NCBI RefSeq assembly: GCF_030453185.1
Contig: NZ_JAKDKW010000010.1
Coordinates: 1 to 51,011, forward strand
DNA: 51,011 nt
Direction: 5' to 3'
Source: Yaniella sp.
GTDB taxonomy: Bacteria; Actinomycetota; Actinomycetes; Actinomycetales; Micrococcaceae
Shown: positions 34,152-46,159 of the stretch, piece by piece
Numbering within the stretch: position 1 is the stretch's first letter
Layout of the letters: every line of letters starts with the position of its first letter
Program-made: the position numbers and the translations under genes
The notes under the pieces: generated by a model
What the model was told of the DNA's origin: nothing
The model's database searches: none
What the model saw: the letters and a program-made list of their open reading frames with translations, nothing else

Positions 34152-34190
34152 ATAAAGCGACCATGACATCTCACGTCATGGTCGCTTTCG
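34152..34190. terminator. Bidirectional intrinsic terminator
   Basis: A perfect 14-bp stem (34154-34167 with 34175-34188) starts with AAA and ends with TTT, between two convergent VOC genes. It can serve both directions. Confidence 0.85.
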
Positions 34191-34210
34191 TCTACCGTGA
34201 GTATTCGACT

Positions 34211-35098
34211 CTAAGCTTCCGAGGTTTGTAATCGCAGGACATTCGCCCAAGGGTCTTCGAATCGCAGGGTGTGGCCGTCATCAGCGACTTTAACGCCGTA
34301 ATGCTGAACTCTTTCGGCAACCTCACCAATCTCTTCCTTGGTCGGCAATACGATATCGATCTCGCCAAGGCCGAGGGTATTATCGCGGCGGCCCGAGCCA
34401 CTGCTGTTCCAGACGTTCATAGCCATGTGGTGGTGATATCCGCCGGCGCTAACGAAAAGGGCACCTGGAAAGTTAGCTTGTGTAGCGTCGAAGCCGAGCC
34501 AATCTACATAAAATTTCTGTGCCCCTTCAAGGTTTCCAACCTGGAGGTGCACATGCCCAATGGTGGCATCACCGATTGCTGGATTGCTCATGGCTTCTTC
34601 AGTCATGTAGTCCTGAAGGTACTGGTTGGGGTCTAGGAAGAGGCTATCCATTTCCACCTGTCCGTGAACCCAGCTCCACTCGCTGCGATCGCGGTCCCAG
34701 TACAGTTCAATACCGTTACCTTCCGGGTCGTTGAAATAGAAAGCCTTGCTCACGAGATGGTCAGAACTGCCGGTAAAGGTATTAGGCGCGTATTGTGCTA
34801 CCGAATACACCGCAGCCGCCAAGGCAGTTTCTGTTTCAAACAGTATCGCTGTGTGAAACAAGCCCGCTGCACGTGGGGAAGCGTGCTTGAGTTCTGGCGA
34901 ATGTTCCAGAATAACCAGCGGACGGTTTCCTCGGCCGATAATGGCTGACGGACCCTGCTGATCGATGACGTTCAGAGGTAACGCCTGAGTATAATACCGA
35001 ATCATGTTATCGAGGTCAGCGACTTTCAAGGTCACCGCCCCCATTTCTGTTTCAGTGGCAAGGCGGGTCTTCGTCTGGGTCATTCCATCCTGAGTCAT
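34211..35098 (-). CDS. Two-module VOC protein, CatE-like extradiol dioxygenase/glyoxalase
   Basis: 295-aa protein with two VOC repeats: residues about 15-130 (MGAVTLKVADLDNMIRYY) and 170-290 (IGHVHLQVGNLEGAQKFYVDWLGFD). Likely metal ligands are the His in IGHVHLQV, HHHMAMN, and a terminal Glu. It resembles Bacillus CatE catechol-2,3-dioxygenase and quinone-detoxifying relatives. ATG 35098 has TAGGA upstream; the open frame to 35155 is not supported. A TTCAAATTTGAA palindrome and a TATAGT hexamer lie upstream. Confidence 0.85.
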   Translation of the reverse strand: MTQDGMTQTKTRLATETEMGAVTLKVADLDNMIRYYTQALPLNVIDQQGPSAIIGRGNRPLVILEHSPELKHASPRAAGLFHTAILFETETALAAAVYSVAQYAPNTFTGSSDHLVSKAFYFNDPEGNGIELYWDRDRSEWSWVHGQVEMDSLFLDPNQYLQDYMTEEAMSNPAIGDATIGHVHLQVGNLEGAQKFYVDWLGFDATQANFPGALFVSAGGYHHHMAMNVWNSSGSGRRDNTLGLGEIDIVLPTKEEIGEVAERVQHYGVKVADDGHTLRFEDPWANVLRLQTSEA

Positions 35099-35405
35099 AT
35101 CTGTTCCTAAACTATGGCGTCGAAACACACGCGTTTCATGAGTACATGCGTTCAAATTTGAAGCATTTCACTTACTATAACTCACTTGCTGCGGAAAGTA
35201 TTCCGGCAGTGGTGAAGAGCATACGGAACACGTCGATCGCGTGCTACGCCGCGCAGAACCTCAGTAGTTGATCAGAACGCCAAAGTACTTGAACCTTCCG
35301 CCCCGGGACTACATCATCAAGGCACCTTCGAGGATAAGCAAAGGCGTGATGCCCACGGTTACATAGTGTTTTAGTACGTCTGACGCAGAAGTGAAGGTCA
35401 TTCCA
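35099..35405. other. 307-bp intergenic region
   Basis: Contains the promoter region of the CatE-like gene (palindrome at 35151-35162, TATAGT at 35174-35179). From about 35200 to 35405, the region downstream of the PAQR gene, I see no gene and no clear terminator. Confidence 0.5.
35151..35162. promoter_or_regulatory. Perfect palindrome TTCAAATTTGAA upstream of the CatE-like gene
   Basis: A 12-bp perfect palindrome, extended by ATGC and GCAT on either side (35146-35166). It lies 11 bases downstream of a TATAGT -10-like hexamer (35174-35179, minus strand), where a repressor would block transcription. AT-rich palindromes of this kind are typical of MarR-family operators, which often control quinone/catechol detoxification genes. 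Confidence 0.5.
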
Positions 35406-36092
35406 TCACCAGGATGCCACGATCGCTAAAAAGTGTAGCGCCCACCCGATGACCGTACAGACGTGAAAGGCTTCATGGAATCCAAAGGTGTATCGAAACC
35501 AATTCGGTCGTTTTAATGCATAGATCAGCGCGCCGGCGGTATACATGAGCCCTCCTAGGACTACGAACCACACGACGGCACTTCCGCCGGCATGGTAGAT
35601 ATCCGGGAGGAACCAGATCGCCACCCACCCCAGTACCACATAGATCGGGACATATATCCACCGCGGTGCAGAAATCCAGAACTGTCGCACGGCAATGCCC
35701 AAGAAGGCGCCTGGCCAGATAATCCCTAGGAGCAAGGCTCTTGTGTCTGGTTCGAGCAGTAGCACCGCCAACGGAGTGTACGTGCCAGCAATGAGTAGAT
35801 AAATATTGGAATGATCAATGCGTCGAAGAATCGCCCGACGAGTGGGCTCCCAATTACCAAGATGATAGACAGCCGATGCTCCGAAGAGGACGACTGAACA
35901 CAGGACAAACACTGCCACACTGAGCCGATCGTAGAGTTCAGCGGGTTGCGCAACTGCTATGAGGCCGGCTATCAGAGCCACTGGTGTAGCGATCAGATGA
36001 ATCCAACCCCGCAGCAGTGGTTTCTGGACGACAGCCGGAACAGAATCCTGCTGAACATCATTGACAGAGTCGGCCGCTTCGTGAGACGTCAT
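35406..36092 (-). CDS. Hemolysin III/PAQR-family membrane protein (TrhA)
   Basis: 228-aa protein with seven predicted membrane helices. The family signatures are present: SAVYHLGNW (first metal His and Ser region), RRIDHSNIYLLIAGTYTPL, and the C-terminal GFHEAFHVCTV with two His. The PAQR family is distantly related to alkaline ceramidases and adiponectin receptors. In bacteria TrhA affects membrane energetics and haemolysis, but its reaction is not settled. ATG 36092 has AAGGA at good spacing. Confidence 0.93.
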   Translation of the reverse strand: MTSHEAADSVNDVQQDSVPAVVQKPLLRGWIHLIATPVALIAGLIAVAQPAELYDRLSVAVFVLCSVVLFGASAVYHLGNWEPTRRAILRRIDHSNIYLLIAGTYTPLAVLLLEPDTRALLLGIIWPGAFLGIAVRQFWISAPRWIYVPIYVVLGWVAIWFLPDIYHAGGSAVVWFVVLGGLMYTAGALIYALKRPNWFRYTFGFHEAFHVCTVIGWALHFLAIVASW

Positions 36093-36620
36093 GTGGTTTT
36101 CCTTCGTATCATTCGGTCACGCTCCTCTGTATAAGGATTCGACCCTGCGGCTAAACCAAAATCTGAACAGTTTCTGGCCTCTTCCCAGGTAATTTTGCCG
36201 AATCGTGCTCATACTTTGTTCACTCTGTTGTAGCGCTAATGAGGACCGCGGATACTTCCACTCTAATGATCTTGTCCGCATTCACGCCGATGCCGCTACA
36301 TGTTCTGGACATAGGGTCCTACCGTAGGCCCGATTGTTCATGGACGTGTTGATAATCAATGCAGACCAACTCGTGGTGGTTGGAGGCCAGCAAGGTACAG
36401 ATGAAGCAGGCAATCTGGTCGACACAAACTTGACTGCTATACGATGCCGAAAATGGCTATGGATCAGCGTTCCAAATGTGGTGGCAAACCCGACAACAGT
36501 TACCGTGTTACAGATCCAGGGGTTCTCTAGGCCACGAATCCTGGTTGAAATCGAGGGCGCTAGCAAGGGTTTCTCACATGCCGTGAAGAGGACAGTTTCT
36601 GCGGCGTATACAATCGAATC
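36093..36620. other. 528-bp region without a recognisable gene
   Basis: Both strands carry short open frames (36334-36684 plus, 36282-36653 minus), but they overlap each other and the kinase start, lack ribosome-binding sites and match no family I know. The right end holds the candidate promoter of the kinase gene. This could be remnant coding sequence or a long regulatory region. Confidence 0.4.
36609..36614 (+). promoter_or_regulatory. Candidate -10 hexamer for the leaderless kinase gene
   Basis: TACAAT lies exactly six bases before ATG 36621, with no Shine-Dalgarno between. Confidence 0.45.
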
Positions 36621-37454
36621 ATGCCTGCCACTCATGCTCAGAAACTGGCTCATCAGCTCCTTGATACGGTGCCCACTTCACTAGCATCGCAAATCCAGAC
36701 CTATGACTGGCAGCAAGCCAAAGTTGTAGAGCGCGGCAAAGATCATGTTCTCGTGATTGCTGAAGGGCTTGCCGTCGCCCGACTGCCTCGTCGTGTTGAG
36801 CCAGAACTTGCCCGTAGGACCCGCCTGCTGGAACAACTCGAGCTGCCTTGGAAAGTGCCGACTCCCCTATCTGCTGTCGACCACGGAGTCTTGCAAACTT
36901 ATATTCCGGGTTCGGCGCACGCACATCATAGCGGTAACGCGGCAACCCTGGCGGCGGTCGTAGAAACGCTGGCACAATACGACACCTCGAACTTGAGCTT
37001 AGGACAACCATTTGCCCAACGCGGTCGGATCACCGAACAGATGCTCACCCGCTTAGACACGGCCGTTGAAAACGATATGCACCGTGCGATAGCCGAGCAC
37101 ATTCACGCTTGGACAGACGAGGGTATGGGAGCTGGGTTAGTTCACGGCGATTTGGCTGGTCACAATATGCACTGGGTAGATGGTGAGCTTGTCGGGATTC
37201 TGGACTGGGATTACGCAGCAGTCTGGGATACAGCACTCAACGCGACCTACCTGAATCTTTGGCATGGGATTGCTTTGGAAGACATCACGGACCAGCCAAA
37301 CCGAGCGCGAGTCTGGTCAGGCGCGCTTGGCCTGTATGCCCTGGCTGATGCACTGAGCTGGAACGTGTCGCCGGCTGGCTGGCGTCGGCTCAACGCAAAG
37401 GTTCAACCGCGGATCCAGTTAGCCTACGAATCGTTGCAGCACGCTGAGCCTTAG
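36621..37454 (+). CDS. Aminoglycoside phosphotransferase (APH)-family kinase
   Basis: 277-aa protein kinase-fold phosphotransferase. The catalytic loop is LVHGDLAGHNMHW with D177 and N182; the metal-binding motif is GILDWDYAA with D195. The N-lobe is short, as usual in the family. Such proteins phosphorylate small molecules (antibiotics, choline, fructosamines or others); nothing here shows aminoglycoside resistance. Convergent with the FAD oxidoreductase gene, overlapping by four bases. Confidence 0.87.
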   Translation: MPATHAQKLAHQLLDTVPTSLASQIQTYDWQQAKVVERGKDHVLVIAEGLAVARLPRRVEPELARRTRLLEQLELPWKVPTPLSAVDHGVLQTYIPGSAHAHHSGNAATLAAVVETLAQYDTSNLSLGQPFAQRGRITEQMLTRLDTAVENDMHRAIAEHIHAWTDEGMGAGLVHGDLAGHNMHWVDGELVGILDWDYAAVWDTALNATYLNLWHGIALEDITDQPNRARVWSGALGLYALADALSWNVSPAGWRRLNAKVQPRIQLAYESLQHAEP

Positions 37455-38515
37455 CGCAACCGACTCGGCTTCAAATCTGTCACAGCTTGCTGGCTGACCC
37501 AGTCCCCCGCTTTCGCATCGATCAAAAGATCGGCTGCAAGTTTGGCAAAGCCTAAAGCTGTTTGGAAGCCGTAGCCGGATTGTCCTGCCAACCAGAAATA
37601 ACCCTGCCGTTTATCAAAACCAACGACCGGTACACCGTCGGAGGCTTCGGTGCGAAGTCCCGTCCACGCATTGCGGATCCCCGTGATGCGCAGTGTCGTA
37701 TCAGCTTGGATCTCCTCGATCATCGCGGAAATATCGACGTCTCTGGGTTTCGCGTCTTCGGGAATGGATGGCTTAGCTTCTTGTGGGGAGGCTAAGACGG
37801 CATACTCATCTTCGTAGCGGTAGTAATATCCGCCGATCTTCATCACCATGCAACGGTCCATCGGAATCGCTCTATCGACTTCCAAGATGGCTGCGCTACG
37901 ACGCAGCGGCGTCAGGCCTAGTGGCTCGATCCCAAAAAGTTCAGCCACCGGGTCGGCCCAAGCGCCAGCGGCGTTGATGACCGTTTGCGCTGTATACGTG
38001 TTCCGGTTTGTTGTGACAGACCAGGTCCCATTCTCGAACACGGCGTCGAGAACTCGCTCACCGAGCCGGATGTCCAGATGCTCCGCTTCTGCTACCAGCC
38101 AGTCGATCATGGCAATCGCTCTGATGCGCAACGACCGGGTGTCTAGCGATCCTGCAGTAAACCGTTGAGGCCGCAACTCTGGGACCATTGCATGCAGAGC
38201 ACTGGCGCCTTGATGAATCTGGCCGGGGTACGCATGAGTGTCGACCTCAGCATCGGTACCAACCATCATGAACGACGATGGCCACACCACTGGTGTATCT
38301 AATACTCGCTGTTGCGACTCAAGCATGCTGACGGTGAGGTCAGTCAGTTCACGGACCGCTGGTGGGCCATAGCCTAAAACCAGTTGCTGGGCAGAGCGTC
38401 CTGAGGTGTGGTACGCTAATTCATCTTCGGCTTCGAGCAGTGTGGCCTGCTGACCGCGCTTGGATAGCTCGCGTCCCAGTGAGATGCCAGCTATCCCACC
38501 GCCAATAATAATCAT
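37451..38515 (-). CDS. FAD-dependent oxidoreductase, D-amino-acid dehydrogenase (DauA-like)
   Basis: 354-aa DAO-fold flavoenzyme. The N-terminus MIIIGGGIAGISLGRELSKR is the FAD Rossmann motif; HTSGRSAQQLVLGYGPPAVRELT closely follows the pattern of D-arginine dehydrogenase DauA; GIRNAWTGLRTEASDGVPVVG and YFWLAGQSGYGFQTA are the C-terminal FAD contacts. It probably oxidises a D-amino acid to the keto acid, with the substrate unverified. ATG 38515 has no Shine-Dalgarno but has TAGGAT six bases upstream. Confidence 0.88.
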   Translation of the reverse strand: MIIIGGGIAGISLGRELSKRGQQATLLEAEDELAYHTSGRSAQQLVLGYGPPAVRELTDLTVSMLESQQRVLDTPVVWPSSFMMVGTDAEVDTHAYPGQIHQGASALHAMVPELRPQRFTAGSLDTRSLRIRAIAMIDWLVAEAEHLDIRLGERVLDAVFENGTWSVTTNRNTYTAQTVINAAGAWADPVAELFGIEPLGLTPLRRSAAILEVDRAIPMDRCMVMKIGGYYYRYEDEYAVLASPQEAKPSIPEDAKPRDVDISAMIEEIQADTTLRITGIRNAWTGLRTEASDGVPVVGFDKRQGYFWLAGQSGYGFQTALGFAKLAADLLIDAKAGDWVSQQAVTDLKPSRLR

Positions 38516-38521
38516 GTTCGT

Positions 38522-38527
38522 ATCCTA
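38522..38527 (-). promoter_or_regulatory. Candidate -10 hexamer for the leaderless oxidoreductase gene
   Basis: Minus-strand TAGGAT lies six bases before the ATG at 38515. Because AGGA is contained in it, a Shine-Dalgarno reading is also possible. Confidence 0.35.
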
Positions 38528-38573
38528 CGTCTGGGGTTGTTCGGGATGCCGCAGGTGCACGCCAGTTTGCGGT

Positions 38574-38607
38574 CAAAAAGCGGGCAGCCCGGATTGGACT
38601 GCCCGCT
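38574..38607 (-). terminator. Intrinsic terminator of the birA-gatB operon
   Basis: A 9-bp perfect stem AGCGGGCAG/CTGCCCGCT (38579-38587 with 38599-38607), read on the minus strand, ends in a run of T (38574-38579). It lies 15 bases after the gatB stop. Confidence 0.85.
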
Positions 38608-38622
38608 ACAAGTTGGCTTCAA

Positions 38623-40095
38623 TTAGCCGATTTTTTCCAGAATGATTTCGCGGACGCGGCCAGCATCGGCTTGTCCTTTGGTCGCCTTCATAACGGGTCC
38701 AATTAGGGCGCCAACGGCTTGCATGTGACCGCCTTTGATGCGCTCAACGACATCCGGGTTGGCGGCCATCGCCTCGTCCACCGCGGTCGTCAGAGCGCCG
38801 TCGTCAGACACCACGGCTAGTGAGCGTGCTTCGACAACCTCTGTGGGACGTCCTTCGCCGTCGGCCACATAGCCTACCACCTGGCGGGCGATCTTGTCAT
38901 TGATCGTCTTGTCGGCGATCAGACGTTCGATTTCGACCACATCGGCGGGGGTAACACCTAGACCTTCTGGTGAGACGCCCTTTTCATTGGCGATGCGCGC
39001 GATCTCGCCCATCCACCATTTGCGTGCTGCTTCAGCTGTCGCGCCTTCCACGATGGTCGCTTGAATTTCATCGAGTACACCGGCGGCAACGACGTCGCGG
39101 AATTCAGATTCCGAAAACGCCCACTCCTCGCGTAGACGACGGCGGCGTTCTAACGGATTCTCTGGCAGCTCAGCACGTAGGCGCTCAATCCAGGCTTCAT
39201 CAGTAACGATTGGCACCAGGTCTGGGTCAGCGAAATACCGGTAGTCATCGGCATCAGATTTTGGTCGTCCGGACCGAGTAGACCGGGCTTCTTCATCCCA
39301 GTGACGTGTTTCCTGAGTGATAGATTCGCCCGTGTCTAAAGCTTTGGCCTGACGAATGATTTCAGATTCCACGGCAGCCGCGACGGCGCGTGTGGAGTTC
39401 ACGTTTTTGGTCTCTGTGCGGGTACCAAAAGTTTCAGATCCAATCGGCATCACCGAGACATTGGCGTCACAACGGATGTTGCCGCGTTCCATGCGGGCAT
39501 CGGATACGTTCAGTGCTTTGACGATGTCTCGGATGGTGGCCAGGTAAGCACGAGCGAGTTCTGGTGCACGTTCGCCTGCTCCGGTGATGGGGCGCGAGAC
39601 AATTTCTACCAGGGGCACTCCGGCCCGGTTGTAGTCAACCAGCGAGGCTGATGCATCATGGATGCGACCGGTAGAACCCATGTGTGTGAGCTTGCCGGCG
39701 TCTTCTTCGATGTGGGCGCGTTCGATTTCGACACGGAAAATTTCGCCATCGTCGAGTTCCACGTCCACGTAGCCGTCATAAGCGATGGCCGGTTCTAACT
39801 GGGATGTTTGATAGTTCTTGCCCAGGTCCGGGTAGAAATACTGTTTGCGGGCGAAACGAGATTCCGGCGCGATCGTACAGTTCAGTGCCAAACCAAGTTT
39901 GATGCCGTAATCGATACCGGCCTGGTTGATGGTTGGCAGGGTGCCCGGCATTCCCAGGTCCCCTGCGGTCACGTTGGAGTTGGGTTGATCTCCGAACGCG
40001 TTGGTGGCCGTGGAGAACATTTTGGTCGCGGTATTGAGTTCTACGTGAACTTCAAAGCCGAGAACGGGTTCGTAGGTTTGTAATGCGGTTTTCAT
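38623..40095 (-). CDS. gatB: Aspartyl/glutamyl-tRNA(Asn/Gln) amidotransferase subunit B
   Basis: 490-aa subunit that phosphorylates the misacylated Asp/Glu-tRNA carboxylate and then transamidates it with ammonia. The conserved LGFEVHVELNTATKMF (13-28), FARKQYFYPDLGKNYQTSQ, HIEEDAGKLTH, DYNRAGVPLVEIV and RCDANVS blocks are all present, so the kinase/transamidase site looks intact. The helical and YqeY-like C-terminal tail domains run to the end (ALIGPVMKATKGQADAGRVREIILEKIG). The start overlaps gatA (ATGA). It contrasts with the degenerate gatA next door. Confidence 0.95.
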   Translation of the reverse strand: MKTALQTYEPVLGFEVHVELNTATKMFSTATNAFGDQPNSNVTAGDLGMPGTLPTINQAGIDYGIKLGLALNCTIAPESRFARKQYFYPDLGKNYQTSQLEPAIAYDGYVDVELDDGEIFRVEIERAHIEEDAGKLTHMGSTGRIHDASASLVDYNRAGVPLVEIVSRPITGAGERAPELARAYLATIRDIVKALNVSDARMERGNIRCDANVSVMPIGSETFGTRTETKNVNSTRAVAAAVESEIIRQAKALDTGESITQETRHWDEEARSTRSGRPKSDADDYRYFADPDLVPIVTDEAWIERLRAELPENPLERRRRLREEWAFSESEFRDVVAAGVLDEIQATIVEGATAEAARKWWMGEIARIANEKGVSPEGLGVTPADVVEIERLIADKTINDKIARQVVGYVADGEGRPTEVVEARSLAVVSDDGALTTAVDEAMAANPDVVERIKGGHMQAVGALIGPVMKATKGQADAGRVREIILEKIG

Positions 40096-41366
40096 GCTGT
40101 TGCTCCTGCCGTGGTTTCAACGACGGCGCTGATGCGGTAGACCAGTTCGTCTGCATAGGTTGGTGCACAAATGTGTACGCCGGCCACGCTTGCAGCGGGC
40201 AGGCCTGCCAATGAGGCACCGATACCTGCGTTGGTGGATTCGAATTCTTCGCCCTGTTGTATTGCCGCTGGTACGGCAATGGCATCAACGGTGTTAAACG
40301 CGGTGTTGTATTCGTTGATGATGGCTGTGCGGATCTTTTGTGCCGGATAGAAGTGGGAGTGAATGATCCCCGAGGACAGCATGTGTGTCCCGACGATAAT
40401 GCGGCGCTTGGTTTCGTACCCGAATCCGGCACCGCGCGATGCCATGATCACGTCCTGGACCGTGCCGTTGTCCGGAGTAACGCGGTTCCCAAAGCGAATG
40501 CCGTCGAATTTTGCCAGGTTGGCTGAAAATTCTGCGGCCCCGATAATATGGGCTGCCTGAGATGCCTGTGACAGGGTATCCATGGTGATCTCAGTCGTGG
40601 CGATTCCAGCGTCTTGCAGGGTTTTCAAACCGGTCTGATATGTTGCCCAGGATTCGACAGAGACGTTGGCTGGTTGTTCATTCAGCACGCCAACGGTGCT
40701 GCCTGAGATCGCTGAATCAGCGGAAAAGTCCCAGTCGTATTCCACGCTGGTCGGGTCCAATTCGTCTGACCCGACCATGACTTCGTGCAACGCTTTAGCA
40801 TCAGCGGTATTTCGTGCAATCGGCGTGACAGTGTCCATCGAAGAGACGGCTGCAACGAGACCGAAGCGCGAGATCGCACCGTAGGTCGGTTTGACGGCGA
40901 CGACGCCGGTTTCTGCAGCAATTTGACCCGCTGTGCCTGCGGTATCTGACACCACTGCGAAAGGCGCTTGGTGATTGGCTACAGCTTCGTGAGCTCCTGA
41001 GTCTTGTCCCATACCGAATTCGGAAACCCGAGCCTTGGCCAGAATTGGTAAGCCGGCTGCTCGTAGGCGCGCCACAGCGGTGGCTTCATAGGGGGCAACC
41101 CAACCGTCGAGGTAAGCGGATCCGGCAGCAGTTGGCATGTTCTCAGTGACCAACACATCCGACAGGACTACCGGGACACCAGCCAGCGAATGATCATAGT
41201 TGCCGGCATCGACGTCTGCGGCGGCAGCTAGTGCGTCGTCAGCGTTAATGTAAACGAATGCGGTCGAGGCTGCATCCAGGTGGGCTTGTACGAGCTCGAC
41301 GGCCGTTGTTTCACCGGCACGAAGTTTTGCCGCCATTTGGGTGGCAGTCAGTTGTGTGAGATGCAT
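40092..41366 (-). CDS. gatA: GatA-like amidase subunit lacking the catalytic triad
   Basis: 424-aa homologue of GatA, the glutaminase subunit of GatCAB, normally about 480-510 aa. Flanking framework is clearly GatA: LAGVPVVLSD, PILAKARVSEFGMG, VAVKPTYGAISRFGLVA, NLAKFDGIRFGNR and KRRIIVGTHMLSSG. The active site is gone. The catalytic Lys of LKD is Ser69; the GGSSGGSAAA loop with the cis-Ser is deleted (between GQDSGAHEAVA and APFAVVSD); the nucleophile motif DTGGSIRQP reads DTAGTAGQI (141-149). The C-terminal glutamine-pocket segment is also shortened. The frame is open and coupled to gatC (TAATG) and gatB (ATGA), so it is translated as a pseudoenzyme rather than broken by frameshift. Confidence 0.88.
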   Translation of the reverse strand: MHLTQLTATQMAAKLRAGETTAVELVQAHLDAASTAFVYINADDALAAAADVDAGNYDHSLAGVPVVLSDVLVTENMPTAAGSAYLDGWVAPYEATAVARLRAAGLPILAKARVSEFGMGQDSGAHEAVANHQAPFAVVSDTAGTAGQIAAETGVVAVKPTYGAISRFGLVAAVSSMDTVTPIARNTADAKALHEVMVGSDELDPTSVEYDWDFSADSAISGSTVGVLNEQPANVSVESWATYQTGLKTLQDAGIATTEITMDTLSQASQAAHIIGAAEFSANLAKFDGIRFGNRVTPDNGTVQDVIMASRGAGFGYETKRRIIVGTHMLSSGIIHSHFYPAQKIRTAIINEYNTAFNTVDAIAVPAAIQQGEEFESTNAGIGASLAGLPAASVAGVHICAPTYADELVYRISAVVETTAGATA

Positions 41367-41632
41367 TATTCTCCGTCCAGGATTGCGGGAACCATGAATT
41401 GTCCATCTTGGGCTTCTGGGGCTGCTGAGAGCGCCTGCTCGTTGGACAGCTCGTTCGCGACGACGTCAGCGCGGAGCTTGTTGGTGACGGGCAGCGGGTT
41501 AACGGTGACTGGTAGCTGGTCATCTGCGGTCACTGCCAGCGAAGCAATAATCGGGTCGAACTCTGTGATCAGACGTTGACGATCTTCCTCCGTCAGGGCT
41601 ATATGGGCGGTCGCTGCTATGTTGTCAACCAT
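41366..41632 (-). CDS. gatC: Aspartyl/glutamyl-tRNA amidotransferase subunit C
   Basis: 88-aa subunit that wraps around GatA and GatB and stabilises the complex. The C-terminal PLPVTNKLRADVV and ALSAAPEAQDGQFMVPAIL blocks are canonical GatC; the N-terminal helix (ALTEEDRQRLITEFD) is shorter and more divergent than usual. It overlaps the upstream GNAT stop by eight bases and gatA by one (TAATG). Confidence 0.92.
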   Translation of the reverse strand: MVDNIAATAHIALTEEDRQRLITEFDPIIASLAVTADDQLPVTVNPLPVTNKLRADVVANELSNEQALSAAPEAQDGQFMVPAILDGE

Positions 41633-42157
41633 GATTCTCCTTTACTAGATGTCCTAAGTTTAAAGGGTGGACATAGACGAAGAAGGTTTCAAGTCCTTGT
41701 TCGTAGTCCACGATACCGGCGGTGTATAGATTCCAATCTCGGTCTGGTGCACGTTGGAACCCTAAGCTGGTGTACATCGCCTGGGCGGTGGTCATTGAGG
41801 CCATGGTGGTCATGACCACCTGGGAAAGGTCGTTTTTTCGAGCGTAGTCCAGCACGAACTCCACTAGCGCACGGCCAATGCCCTGACCTTGGTAGTCCGG
41901 GTGGACGGCCAACATGCGAAATTCGAGTTCATTGCCGTTGGCAACCTCGATCAATGATGACCCGGGGGTGGCGATATTCACGCTACCGGTTATTTGACCA
42001 TCAACGTCGGCAACGAAAAGCTGTGCTGCACGAGCTTCAATATCCGTCAGTTGTGCAGCGTATGGATCTGAAGCGGCGACGTGTCCAGATTCGACATATG
42101 CTCGATATGTCAGTTCCGCAACGGCGGGATAATCTCGTACCGTAGCAGGTCGGATGG

Positions 42158-42164
<7 letters not shown>
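41625..42164 (-). CDS. GNAT-family N-acetyltransferase
   Basis: 179-aa acetyltransferase. Acetyl-CoA motif A is VHPDYQGQGIGRALVEFVL, preceded by LEFRMLAV, and motif B is MYTSLGFQR. The start is taken as TTG 42164, which has GAAAGAGG upstream and overlaps the IMPase stop (TTGGTAA), giving VTIRPATVRDY, the usual GNAT beginning. The frame upstream to 42254 lies inside the IMPase gene and is rejected. The substrate is unknown. Confidence 0.84.

Positions 42165-46158
<3,994 letters not shown>

Positions 46159-46159
<1 letters not shown>

Noticed and set aside
36334-36684. Open frame of 116 codons (plus) and an overlapping 123-codon frame (minus)
   Set aside because: No ribosome-binding site, no recognisable domain, and both overlap the kinase gene start.
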